From Cinnamomum chago (lineage: Eukaryota > Streptophyta > Magnoliopsida > Laurales > Lauraceae), in contig CP142452.1 in NCBI GenBank assembly GCA_038049695.1, positions 69,259,501-69,323,500 of the forward strand: a stretch of DNA of 64,000 nucleotides, given 5' to 3'. Both the position numbers and the translations under genes were made by a program. Below are positions 11,597 to 22,977 of this stretch, in pieces (the first letter of the stretch is position 1; each line of letters begins with the position of its first letter). The notes beneath the pieces are model-generated. The model had not been told where the DNA came from and searched no databases. It worked only from the letters and a program-made list of their open reading frames with translations.

Positions 11597-13024
11597 CTAT
11601 TGAGATCATGTGTTTGGCTTGGAATATTGTCACCTAACCTGAAAAAAAAATTTATACAAGAAAAAGTTAATTTATATCATAAATACTATGTTTATCAATA
11701 GAGATGGAAGGAAAATGAAATTAATTTGGATTGTTTGTGTTCGGTAGCACCGGACAATTTCACTTGTCATGTCAGACACCGCGTTTGTTGCAAGTGCGAC
11801 AAAGGCGCCACAAAAAATTAATTAATTAAAGGAACCCCACAAAAATATACATTTATATGTGTAAATAAAATAAAAGATCACACAGATGGACCCCACACTG
11901 GTGCCTCTCATTTTTCTAACTGTGCACATCTTGTGGGTGCTTTAGAGGGGTGCCGGTTATCAAAATACAGTATCCTGAACAAACCACACCCAAAATAGAG
12001 ACCATCTTCAAGCCACTTGAAGGTAGGTGATTATGAAATATAGAGCGGTCCAGATTCATGAAGAACTAATGGGGTCTGTCCTGTTTTCTAAAAATGGGCA
12101 TTGTTGGTGGGTGCCAGCAGATCAACACTCTCGAATTCTGATCATTCAAACCTGGAAGACTTACATTACTGAAGCATTTTACCATTAATAAAGGAAAAAC
12201 GCCTTTCAAAAATCAAAATCAAAGGAAAATAATAAAGTAGAAGGAGAAGGCAACATAAGCACAAAGTCCAGAAATAAATCAAAGAAACTTGCTCCCTGTT
12301 GGCTGTATTTTACAGCAACAAAGCATTTTACTCCTAAACAAGAGAAGATTCTGCAGGCTTCTTTTTGGGTTCAGACTCGCTGATAGCTGGAAAGAATAGA
12401 CGCAAAAGATACAGTCCCATAGACACAAAAGATGAGCAACAAGCACCCGCCTTTCCACATCTGGGTCTGATTTGAAAGCCCCAAAAGATGGAACGGCATC
12501 CGGACCAAATGGGACTGTTACAGAAAATTACCACTGGGAATGCAGAGCAGAAACACTATTACAAGAAAAAGGCTTATTTTCGGTGATCTAAAATGGCAAA
12601 CTGACCTGGAAGAAACCGGTGATGTTGAGGGAGACGGCGTCGGACAGATCGGAGATGGCGCCGACATTCAGATCGGAGGAGGTTCGGAGATGGTGTCGGT
12701 CGCCCTCGTTGTCCACACGATCGGAGATGGCGTCGAGGAGAGCGCCTGACTTCGTGTCGCTGCGACGAGGTTTATCTGATCGGAGATGGAGTCGTGCGTT
12801 GTGTAGATTGGAGACGACGCCCTTCCTGCTCTCTGGTCTTGGTTTCGATGGTTGAGTTGGAGGAAATGAAATTGGCGGGGTTTCGATAGTTGAGTTGGGG
12901 AAATGAAATTGGCGGGCTCTTTAACTTTTTCATCAGGCTTCGGTTGAAGAAATGGAATGGGCTGGCAGTTGGCACGTATATGAGCGAACGCTCTCCTCAG
13001 CTTGAGCTGAGGAGAGGCCCCCTC
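11597..13024 (-). repeat. Right TIR arm of the 5.2-kb element
   Basis: Inverted copy of 7824-9251 of exactly the same length. Few substitutions are visible by eye (for example one C/T in the GCGTCCGCTC block), which implies recent origin or homogenisation. Confidence 0.8.
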
Positions 13025-13052
13025 ATATATATATATAAATATAAATATATAT

Positions 13053-13083
<31 letters not shown>

Positions 13084-13106
13084 AATATAAATATATATAA
13101 ATATAA

Positions 13107-13140
<34 letters not shown>
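13025..13140. repeat. AT microsatellite, (TA)n mixed with TAAATA units
   Basis: Simple repeat between the 5.2-kb element and a second element end. Open frames across it (Tyr/Ile repeats) are artefacts of the repeat. Confidence 0.9.
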
Positions 13141-13141
<1 letters not shown>

Positions 13142-16109
13142 GGGAGGGGCTCTCCTGAGCTGCAGCTGAGGGAATGGTCAGCTGCAGCGTGCAACATCCT
13201 CGTGTGGTGCCTGGCGGAACTGAAGAGAAATTATCAAATGAAAATAAGCACATGGGCCCGCCCGAGATTTCCCCCCTTCATTTCCCACTTTCATCTATTG
13301 CCCCATTTGATTTCCCCCCTTTCAACTTTGTTTCAGACCTGACGTCTAACCTGGCGATTTTTCATCTCTCTCTCTCTCTGCATTTCCTCTTGCATCGTCT
13401 CTCCCGCTGGACCTCTGTAGAGGGTTTCGAGGTGCTCTCATCTCTCCTGATCTCGTCGAGCTCTTCTACCCTCGCTGCCGCTCTCCCTCTCTCGTCGATC
13501 TCTCTCGCGCTACTACTCTCCATCTCGCGTCGTCTCTGCCGCTGGAGCTCTGCCTAGGGGCGAGTTCGACGAGAAGGTGCCTCCATCGCTCGCTCTCGGA
13601 CGTTGACCTCGCTGCAGCTGTGTCTGCCTGGCGTCGTTTCCCCCGCTGCAGTCTCCCTGAAGTCATCTCTCTGTTTCAATTTCTTTACAACGGACCAAGC
13701 CCCTCCCTCAGCAACTCTTCTATAGAAAACTGAGTAAGAAAACACTTCCGCTTAGGTTGCGTTTTGTTCATGGAGACTTGGATGAGTCCGATCTGGCTTA
13801 GGACTGTTTCTTTAATTTGTTTCGGATCTAGGAATGTGAGATGGAAATTGTATTTTTTTTTTCCAACCTTGCATTCGTTTCAGATCTGCTCCTTTTTTTT
13901 TACTATTGCATTTTCATTTGTGTTGTGTGTAGTATGGAAGAGAGTACTTGCAACCTTTGATATGATCTGAATTCTTTTGTGTGAAATGCAATGATGTTAT
14001 TGGGTTGTTTGAGTGCTTTATGTTAGTGAGTGCAATTGGAACAGGCTTTATACGGTTTTTATGAAGTAGGCTATGTTTTCTTGTACTTTTTCGCCGTTGA
14101 TATCATGGTTTCACTAGCTTACGAAGAAGTTGAAGTGAATTTGAATGGCTTCTGCTGTGCAAATGCTAGCTTTTTTTGTTGGTTCTGTAGCTGCTTGTAT
14201 GCCAATTCCTTCTCATATATTGTTGAAATTATGTACTTAAACACTCCCAAAATTAAACGTGACTAAAGTATATCTTTTGTTTGTTTTTTTTTTCTTCTTG
14301 GAATGGCAGGTGATTACTTCATTCCAAACAAAATGAATCTAACCATATTACACTCATCACTGGATATAGATCCACTGAGCTCATTTTTTTTAGAAATTAA
14401 TGCTTGTGTTTTTTAGATGGTATTTGACATGTGAACTCATTTTTTTTTAGAAATTAATGAAATGCTTGTGTTTGTGTTATATCAGTCATACTGCTGCCCA
14501 GTAGAAAAATTGATGAATGAGTTTGAGAAAACTGGGCAGCTTGATGAATAAAAATAAAAAAAAGGCCATGATGCTCAAGATGGTCTTATGTTTGTTTGAT
14601 TTTTGCTATGCTTTGATCTCATATTTTTCATAATGCCATTTTCCTCCATAGATTATCTCATGTATGAAATCTCTATTGCAGCTCAATTACTGTAATGCAG
14701 AGAAGGTGCCATCAAGACTACCATCATGTCTAGATACATAGAAGGAAGGACTCCATCAAGACTGCCATCAAGGAAAGAAGCACAATTATGCCCACCTTAA
14801 GAGCTTTGTTGCACCAAATGAGATTTATTTGAGATAAATGGGATTTGCATGTGGGTTGAATTTTGTAGAGTACATGGGATTTTGTGGAATTGCATTTTTA
14901 GTGTATTACATGGGATTTTGTGGAATTGTTTGTGGGTTGAATTTTGTGGAGTACATGGGATTTTGTGGAATTGCATTTTCAGTGTATTACATGGGATTTT
15001 GTGGAATTGCTTGTGGGTTCTTCAATATATGATTTCCAGAGTCTTTGACAATCTTGGTTTCTGACTGCCATTTCATCTTTTGTCAATCTATGGTTACTTG
15101 CCTCATTGTGATTCTCATCAAATTCTGTCTGTTATGTATGATCCTGAACTCTTCAAAACACATGAGGTTCAGTTTTGAAAGATTAGAGTATAATTGGCCA
15201 TGGTTGGAGAAGAAGGTGAAGGCAACATCCAATTTGCATTCAGTAGAAGTCCACATTCAGATAGCTGGGATTATGATGCGTATTTGTGGTGTCAGGTTGC
15301 TGGGATTATGCACTCCATTCTCAGAGGTTCTGTTTTTGCAGTGCTCCCATCCAGAAACTGTGTTTTCAGGTTTCTATTGTTTGGTTAGCTGATCCCAGCT
15401 TGTGGGCTGATGTTGGCCTTTAGCCCCTCCTTTTTGTTGGGTTAGCTCTGCTATATTTGGCTTCTTGTTTGTCAAATGGGCCAAATGTTTCCTTCAGATT
15501 CTATTGTACACTGCACATCTTATTTTGGAAACTCAATGCTCTAAACTTTACATTAAAAAAAAAAAAACACTTATTAGGAACATTGTGTTTTCACATGTTG
15601 TGTTCAACTAAATGGCACTGCAGCTAGTGCAGGAATTGGGTTCAATTGTGGCTTCCGTTTTCACATGTTCAACTAAAAGGCACTGCAGCTGTTTTCACAT
15701 GTTGTGGTTTCAATTCCCTCATTTCAGATAGTGCATAAATTGGGTTCAGTTATGTGGACTTCCCTTAGCCCTTTTCACATTTACTTCTCGAAGAATCAGC
15801 CATATCAAAATGCCAACAAGCATACCATCATACACAAAGTAAGGAAGCCCCCATACTGTGTTAAGCTCAAGCCCCAACCTTGAATACATCAGTTATGATG
15901 TAATTCTAGGTTTTCTGTTGTAGGGTTTGGGTTCAACTGTAAGTTTCCTCAGGGTAAAAGTTTTGTACTCGTATTCATTTCTTTCATCAAGTGGCAACAA
16001 AACATTTCCGAATATTCATCTCCATCCACAAGAAAATAAACACAAACAATATTATAAACTACCAGAACCACCCAAAACCCAACCTTTAGATCCTCATTGC
16101 CTCTACACA
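13141..16109. other. Probable second MULE-type end and unassigned DNA
   Basis: Directly after the AT repeat comes GGGAGGGGCTCTCCTGAGCT followed by GCAGCTGAGGG, close to the end of the 7824-13024 element and also hairpin-forming. A CT-rich, GC-richer tract (13360-13700) resembles a plant 5' leader. The rest is AT-rich with no recognisable protein. No matching opposite TIR was found in the window, so this may be a truncated element. At about 16110 it gives way to retrotransposon integrase sequence. Confidence 0.4.
14838..15028 (+). repeat. Tandem repeat, about 101-bp unit with shorter internal repeats
   Basis: Blocks ACATGGGATTTTGTGGAATTG recur four times in about 140 bp, and the larger unit starting at TGTGGGTTGAATTTTG (14850, 14929 and a partial third near 15011) repeats. 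The repetitive frame encodes a hydrophobic MGFCGIA-type peptide; nothing suggests a real protein. Confidence 0.6.
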
Positions 16110-17186
16110 TAAAAGAAGAACAAGATCAAGCATTCTGAAGTTTCATGTGGTGCGCATAAGATAAATGATAATTGTGATAGCACTTATCGAGCTATCAACC
16201 AAGGTTACTGGTGGCCATACATGCAAAAAGATGCTCAACTCTATGGCAGGAAGTGCGAAAAATGTCAAAAGTTCTCACATTCTCTCCACCAACTAGCACA
16301 AGACCTGAGTCCACTCTCCAGCCCATGCCCCTTCGCTCAATGAGGCCTCGACATCGTCGGACCACTCCACCGAGCTCCATGGAATAAGAGGTGGCTAATA
16401 GTAGCTACTGATTACTTCACTAAATGGATAGAAGCAGAAGGATTATCTTCCATCACTGAGCACGATACAAGGAACTTTGTATGGAGGAATATCATCACAA
16501 GATTTAGAGTACCGCGAGCCCTAGTCTCGGACAACGGAATACAGTTCGACTCCAACTTCTTCAAGAACTTCTATTAAGAGCTCGGCATCAGGAATTACTA
16601 CTCGACTCCTGCTTACCCACAAAGCAACGGTCAGGTGGAGATCTCGAACAAAGTAGTGCTCGATGGACTCAAAAAGAGAATTGATCGGGCCAAGTGGAGA
16701 TGGGTGGAAGAACTTCCCAACGTCCTTTGGGCGTACATGACTACTCTAAGGCGTTCCACTTCGGTAACGCCCTTCTCCCTCGCCTATGGAATAGAAGCTG
16801 TGATCCCCCTCGAGGTCGGCCTTCCAACCCTCAGGTCGGAACTTTTCGACCAACGTCAGAACGAGGTAAACCTAACTCGAGAGCTTGACTTGATCGAGGA
16901 AAGGAGAGCCGCAGCAGCTGTCCGTCTGGCTTCCTATCAGCAGTAGTTAGCCAGAGAATACAATCAAAGAGTCAAAGAGAGGAAGTTTTTAGTTAGAGAA
17001 CTGGTCTTGAAGAAGACACTTCCAGCAGACAAAAATTCCAGTGAAGGCAAGTTGGCACCAGACTGGCACGGGCCATTCAAAGTGATCTTGCCATCCGGGA
17101 AATCAGCTTATAGGCTTGAAAGCATGGATGGTAAAGAGTTACCACGACCATGGAACACCATGCATCTTAAGAAATACTATTTCTGA
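16110..17186 (+). pseudogene. Ty3/gypsy integrase, broken by three stops
   Basis: One frame encodes the zinc-binding end (KCEKCQK), the catalytic core and the C-terminal domain with KLAPDWHGPFKV (GPY/F-like). The D,D(35)E triad is readable: D in VATDYFTKW, D in VSDNG, and E in SNGQVE with exactly 35 residues between the last two. The frame is interrupted by TGA (16341-16343), TAA (16575-16577) and TAG (16944-16946), then ends at TGA 17184-17186. All three internal stops are one C-to-T step from CGA, CAA or CAG. This enzyme would insert the element's DNA copy; here it is dead. Confidence 0.85.
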
Positions 17187-17274
17187 ATTGTGCTCAATTT
17201 CTGGAATCAATAAAAGTGAATTCTTGTGAAAAGATATACTTCGTTGCTTTCAATCGACACCTTGTTGCGGAACT

Positions 17275-17830
17275 CGGTGGCCACAGCTCGGTTATGGAAC
17301 CAGCTATCCAAATCGCCAAGTTATTGAACTCGGCGTACATTTTAGCTTGATTATGGAACTAGCTATCAAAATCGCCAAGTTATGGAACTCGGCGTACATT
17401 TTGGCTCGGTTATGGAACCAGCTATCCAAATCACCAACTTATGGAACTCGACGTACATTTCAGATCGGTTATGGAACCAGCTATCCAAATCGCCAAGTTA
17501 CGGAATGCGGCGTGTGCACTAGCTCGGTTATGGAACCAACTATATTAAATACATTGTTGAACCTTTGGCTCAGTTATGGACCAGCCATACCAAATGCCAA
17601 GTTATGAAACTTGGCACCAACTCAAACTCGGTGACTTCGGCTCGGTTATGAAACCAGCCATGCAAAATGCTAAGTTGCGGAACCCAACAACTATCCTAGT
17701 TCAGTTATGGAACCAACTATACTAGAATTCCGATTTTTAGATCGAGTTCGATTAAGCTAACTCCCTTCTGGTTACAAAACCAAGGTTGTGTGCCCAATGG
17801 TTATTTGACGGTTCCGGTTATTGAACCGAA
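17275..17830 (+). repeat. Minisatellite, about 59-bp unit, after gypsy pol
   Basis: The motif CTCGGTTATGGAACCAGCTAT recurs, with variation, near 17287, 17345, 17404, 17463 and 17522, then decays toward 17830. Between copies is a conserved CCAAGTTATGGAACTCGGCG. Such repeats are common between pol and the 3' LTR of Tat-type elements. Confidence 0.8.
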
Positions 17831-17961
17831 CTCAATTATTATATTCTTACACTGAACTCACATACTTGAAGACAATGTGTAAAAAGGTGATTGTATTCAC
17901 TATTGTAAAGGTTGCAATTTACATTTCATCAAAAAGTATAAAAAGAAATACACCAAATAAC

Positions 17962-19913
17962 TCAAGGGACAACCCCACCATCTCCGGCCTCAGTTTCGGC
18001 CTCGGCATTCCCTTTCTCGGCTTCGGACGCGGTCGACTCAGGAGGGATTTCGGTCGACACAGGAGGTACTTCAGGTTCTGGCTCTGGGGGTTTGAACTTG
18101 GGTGGATTCTTGAATAAAGGATGATCTTTGGAGATTCTAGTCTCCTTCAGAGCACCTCTCCACCCTAGGTCCCAAATCGTTTGGCTCAGATTCACGACTT
18201 GAGCCTCATATAAATGTGAAGCCACTTCAACCCCCTCTTGATAAGCGGAGTCAACCTCGGTCTCCAGTTTGGCCTCGACATCCTCCCTCTGCTTCTTGAG
18301 CTCGGCAACAAGCTGTTTCTGCTCCTCAGCTTTACCCTTCGCCGTCTCCAGCTTAGTTATAATAACCGGACCGTTGCTTCCCGCTCCTCCCTCCATTTGT
18401 TTTCCTCCAAAGCTGCTTGGAGGACCCGCTTCTCCTCCTCCATCCTGGTAATCCGAGTTCCGACCTGCCGAGACCTCTCCAACTGAACTTAGGTTCTTTG
18501 CAGTACCTGTAAGGAAGACATATTGTCAAGACACGACGACTAAGACGAAATGGAAAAGCTCATAAAGAACTAAGTCTTACTGTAAGAGCTTACTGCATAT
18601 TCCATGCCGCCAGCTGAATGTCTTCTGCCTCCTTGTGCTTCGCCATATCCTTTGGCAAAGCGCAGGTGTGGGCCAGAGCCGCAATCACGTCAGGGTTCCC
18701 CCATATCCGGTCCTCCACCGTCACTGACCTCCCGGGCTCGATCATGAAACTCGGTCTCCATGCTACCGGTCCAGAGGGCTGGGTTGTCGAGGTGCTGCCG
18801 GGAATTTCTTCAGAAGGGCTCTCGACCTTGACCATTTTCTCCGATTGGGTATCTTCTTGTTCCCGTTGACCCTGCTCCTCCTGTCGGACTTCCGAGGTCG
18901 GGACAGGATTCTTGACAACCTTGGTGGACGGGCCTGGTTCGAATGAAGCAGCTCGGTCACCAAAGATGAGGGAACTCAGATCTTTTATTGCCAAAGGGCG
19001 TCTTGGTGCCATGTCCCCTCTTCTCTCTTCTGAGCTTGGGGAGAGTACGATTCGACAATTCGCTCGAGCTCGGCTTCCTTCGAATCAAAGCGCTGGACTG
19101 AGGCTATGGTGCCCGATGTCTCCTGGTGGTCGGCGCGGGTTGGGTCCAATACCTGTTCCGAACTCCCCGACGGCTCGCCCTCTCTCCTTTTGATGAAGGA
19201 GTGGTACCTTGGTTCGTACCAAAGTAGCTCTGAAGCGGCCTGACCTTTGTGGCCCTTATATTGATAAACGGCGTTGAACCAGGCTTTATTCTTCTTCCAC
19301 CCGTCTCGCTTCGCTTCTTGTCGCCTTTTGCTAACGCCTACACAGGAAAACAGAGCGTCAGATTGGCAGAAGCAGGAAAAAGCAGTGTAAAGAGCTCAGG
19401 AGTTCGGTATTTACTTGGAGGAGCCCCAAGACGACGAGGGATCTTGTACACCCTCTCGAAATCGGTCTCGGCATCGCCTCGTTCCCAGTTGCCCGAGACG
19501 AACAACTGATCATCCCCGGGGTATCTATTCGAATCCTCCAAGTCCTGAACAAAAAACACTCTTTTTGCCTTAGCCAAGAGGTAATATGTATTTTCTCCCC
19601 GGGTCTTACATATGTCATAGGAATCCTCGATGTCATGGACATCGAGATCGATACCTAGAATTCTATTTAGCTCGGCCACTCCCATGATGATTTTGAAGCT
19701 GTTCGACATCAATTGGCAAGGGCAGAGACTCCACTTGCTCAGGCAGATCCTAAGGAGGGACTGCACGGGAAACCTAACTCCGCCCTCGATTATCGACACT
19801 AACTGAAACAACATCCAGCCATCCCGAAAGGAACGACCATCAAAAGGGTCTTTTGGGTTGTCTAACCTAAACCTAACGTCGTCCGGAATCTTGTACTTCG
19901 CCCTAAACTCCAT
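17962..19913 (-). CDS. Antisense gene of the Tat-type element (gypsy-type transposon protein)
   Basis: Three long minus-strand frames line up as one spliced gene. The first (ATG at 19913) is about 170 residues with a globular domain containing VRFPVQSLLR and AELNRILGID; it resembles the plant family named putative gypsy type transposon (Pfam Transposase_28). A donor GTAAAT at 19414 and acceptor at 19338-19339 make a plausible 77-bp intron, after which the frame encodes GWKKNKAWFNAVYQYKG. A Ser/Pro/Glu-rich linker frame follows (19012-18590, MAPRRPLAIKDLSSL..). The last part (18396-17962) has a Lys/Glu-rich coiled coil, then a Pro/Glu tail. Other intron positions are not settled. Function is unknown. 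The frames are intact while the integrase is broken. A TATA box lies upstream on the same strand. Confidence 0.65.
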
Positions 19914-20204
19914 TGCAACCGCTGAAGTATCTACTCAGTTCCTATAGATCCCCATATCTAAATATGAGAAGATTGGGAGAGGAGGGGGCTAAGAATCGAG
20001 AAGGCACCAGAAACCCTAGACTGGATATGGAAAGAGAGGAACCTAAAGGGACCTCAGAACAGAAGATAGAAGGGCAGGCGAAGACTTACAACGGCGAGGA
20101 GGTCGGACTCTGATAAGAAAAACCTATCAGCAAGAAGCTTTTCCTTTACGAAAACTCTTCTGAACGAATGCAAGGTGAAAGTGAAAAGAAAGAGGGGACA
20201 CCCC

Positions 20205-20212
20205 TATATATA
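20205..20212 (-). promoter_or_regulatory. TATA box for the antisense gene
   Basis: TATATATA, followed on the minus strand by GGGGTGTCCCC, lies about 290 bp upstream of the antisense ATG. It is inside the element and outside the 3' LTR (20537 on), so the antisense gene may have its own promoter. Confidence 0.5.
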
Positions 20213-20536
20213 GCAGATAAGGCGCCCTTTTTGAATTTCGAAAGACGCGCATGCTAAGCGTCGCCTTGGAAGCTGTACGCGTCACTTCAAATCAATTGGG
20301 CAGCCAACCAAATGACGACACGTGGTGCCGCCAATTCATCTTCTGCAAAGATTCTAAACACCCTATTAATTACCTCGGGCAGACGAGACGACGGCAGCGT
20401 GCTATCGATTATCTCGGAGAAAGAAACCAACATTAAGATGGGATGCGCATTAAAATCCCAGGACTCTTCAGTCATATCACTTAGCTCCCGACCTCAGAGT
20501 TGGAGAACTCTACAAGGTCAAGAGCTAGGGGGCAAT

Positions 20537-21253
20537 TGTGTGGGGGCTTCCCCTAAGAATAGGATTACGCTAATCTCGGTGACATTACCAACTTGGCTTA
20601 TCTCAGTCTCGGTATCCAAGCTCGGCAGGAGTATCCGATATATTCAGCTCGGCAACGGTGCCAGCTGGCATCCAACTTGAGCTAGCTTCGGTAAAGGTAC
20701 CAGCTAGCCTCATCTCGGTCTCGACAAGCAATGTCAGGACATTTCCATCTCGGCATCATGCTCAGCTCGGCATCGCCAACTAGGATGAGTACGAGGTCAT
20801 AATTGTTCCCTATAACGCTACGGCTACGTTGCAGAACGTACTGACAGAAAAGATGAGCGCCAGACTATGATAAGAGGATAGCCTTATCAGGCGATCACCT
20901 CCACATTAATACGAGGATTCGGCACATGATCCGATGGGACGTTTCCCCACCTACCGCCATTAAAGAGGCATGACATGGGGCAACGAGACAGTGCCTCTAC
21001 CTACCTCCATGGAAGGAGCCTTCATCTATATATTTGCATGAGGTAAACCCACAAAACATACACTATCATACGCCCTTACTCCGCATTCTCTTCTTCCTTA
21101 CTCACCCATCCTTTGTCTAGTGATTGCACTAACTTAGGCTTCAGAGTGCCTCCAGCTGATAGCAGCCCGGGCCTTTGACCTTTCTCTTCCTCCTTCATTT
21201 TCAGGTCCCATGCGGTTAATCTTTCCCAAAGAAACTTTACAGCACCATCACAA
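20537..21253 (+). repeat. 3' LTR of the Tat-type element
   Basis: It starts TGTGTGGGGGCTTCCCC right after a purine-rich tract. It contains repeated AGCTCGG motifs and a TATA box (CTATATATTTGC near 21028), and runs to about CACCATCA at 21253. The start is clear; the end is a best guess because no second LTR is present for comparison. Confidence 0.65.
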
Positions 21254-21811
21254 ACTAAACATCCATTTATCCAAGTCCATAATATTTAGGCACTTACATC
21301 TATGAAAACAATTCTTAAAATGATTACCTATTTACTTTGCATTTGGTACTTTTCAAGAATTCCAACCGGTTGGTCACATGGACAACCATTGTAGTGATTA
21401 ATAACCGAAGATTATTATTCAAATCAATAAGTTGGCTACTGTTGATTGACTACATTTTGAACAAATGATCAATTAATTTCCTTTACTTTTCTCATCTCTC
21501 TGGATCTAAAGAGAGGGAGTCCCTTAGTTCTCAAATTCAGTGATTAATTTAGTGGTTGTCCCACTACAATTGAGTTTTTGAGTAGATAGAAATTGAAGTT
21601 GAGCATTTAGATACAAAAAAAGAAACCCCCCCGCCCCCCCCTTTGAGAAATAAGAAATTGAGTTTTTGAGTAGATAGAAATTGAAGTTGAGCATTTGAAG
21701 TTTTTGCAAGTTGCAACATGTTACCAATGTTTCATATTAGAAATATTGAGTTAAAAAAAAAGTTAACGTCATATACTTGGGAAAGACAAATGATCAATTT
21801 ATTAGCATGTA
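21254..21811. other. Host flank with a segment shared with 51.1 and 57.3 kb
   Basis: The stretch 21430-21625 matches 51086-51160 joined to 57319-57425. It is the uninterrupted version of the site where the copia element inserted. A 40-bp piece (ATTGAGTTTTTGAGTAGATAG and onward) occurs twice, at 21569 and 21657. No coding similarity. Confidence 0.7.
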
Positions 21812-22977
21812 CTAGCAAAACCCCGTGCTATACACGGACCACGAACCACCAAATACACAGACTAATAACTATTAAAAAAAGAACATATACATAACAAACT
21901 CAATTGGTTGGTATTGTTTCTCTGTCTCTCTCTTTTCTTTTTTTTTTTGAATGGTAAAAAAGAAAAAAGAAAAAGAGACAAAGTAACAATGATGAGATTG
22001 GTGATAATAATGATTTAAAGCATGTATATTTCTTTTGTCCCACATTAGGATGAGATTGGTGGTAATATTGATTTAAAGCATGTATATTTCTAGGTGTGAT
22101 CTCCGATTTCTCATTTTCCGTTAACAAATGGTGGAAGGATAATCATCCATTCAGCCATGTAATCAAGTTGTTTGTGATTTGGAGTAACCAAGAGGCATCC
22201 TTACTATCCATTCAGCTGATTTCACATGTTAGCTTGAATCATGTTTCACTTGAGGGGGCCATTTTTTAGTTTGAAGAATAGTTTCCTAAAAAAAATGAGG
22301 TTCTATGTCAAATTAAATTTATCTTAGATTTAAATAAAGTTGTGAATTTTTAATTGTAACATCAATTGAAAGTTTCAAAATTTTCATCATAATTAATACA
22401 AAATGTCATCAAACTAATTCATTAGCATGGTATGTGTGGCATCAAGTGACATGGCACTTGGTCGAGGGGCCCTTTTTTTTCTTAACTACAAAATATTTAT
22501 CACATAATAGCAAATATTAATATACTCTTGCAGATATGTTCACTTTCAACCTACTTATTTGATGAAAAATGGAAAGAACCAACCAAAATAACATTTCAAT
22601 CCATGTCTTTAAATAAAGTTCTAAACAACACGAATTTCTAGAACCCCTAAACACAAAAAATCCCTAGAACGATGACACTAAGAAATTTCGGTAACGAACA
22701 TCAAGAACAATTAACCCCCAAAATAAATAATCATTACTAATCTAATAAAATAAATGTCAAGCACAAACCTAGGCCAACAAAAGAACACATAAAGCATTAA
22801 AGATCTGTATCCAAATAACGATAGACTCATGTCAAGATTCAAAGTATTGATATGATTTGGAGTGGTATAGTTTGATTATGAAACTCCACGACACCAAATT
22901 CCCAAGGCCGAAAACTCATATATTTTTTTTATTTGACAGAAGTAGTATTTTCCATCAAGCTTTCCCAAAATCACATT

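Larger units (their letters stand above)
7824..13024. mobile_element. 5.2-kb non-autonomous Mutator-like element with 1.4-kb TIRs
   Basis: The left end GAGGGGGCCTCTCCTCAG is repeated in reverse complement at the right end. The arms match from 7824 to 9251 and from 13024 back to 11597, 1,428 bp each, with only scattered mismatches where compared. Each extreme end folds into a hairpin (CTCTCCTCAGCT / AGCTGAGGAGAG). Both sides abut TA repeat, so a 9-bp TSD (ATATATATA) fits but cannot be proved. Long TIRs, a probable 9-bp TSD and a gene-like exon straddling the inner TIR boundary suggest a MULE. No transposase is seen in 9252-11596, so it would move only with help from elsewhere. Confidence 0.75.
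16110..21253 (+). mobile_element. Ty3/gypsy (Tat-type) retrotransposon, 5'-truncated
   Basis: In order on the plus strand: integrase end, 59-bp minisatellite, antisense gene, polypurine-rich tract (AAGAGCTAGGGGGCAA, just before 20537) and a 3' LTR. An antisense ORF between pol and the 3' LTR is a known trait of some Tat-lineage elements. The 5' LTR, gag, protease, RT and RNase H are missing; sequence before about 16110 is unrelated. The left breakpoint and the LTR's last base are approximate. Confidence 0.75.

Noticed and set aside
13023..13253. Tyr/Ile-repeat frame
   Set aside because: Translation of an AT microsatellite.
15045..15392. 115-residue frame
   Set aside because: No similarity or conserved composition; overlapped by another frame of equal quality.
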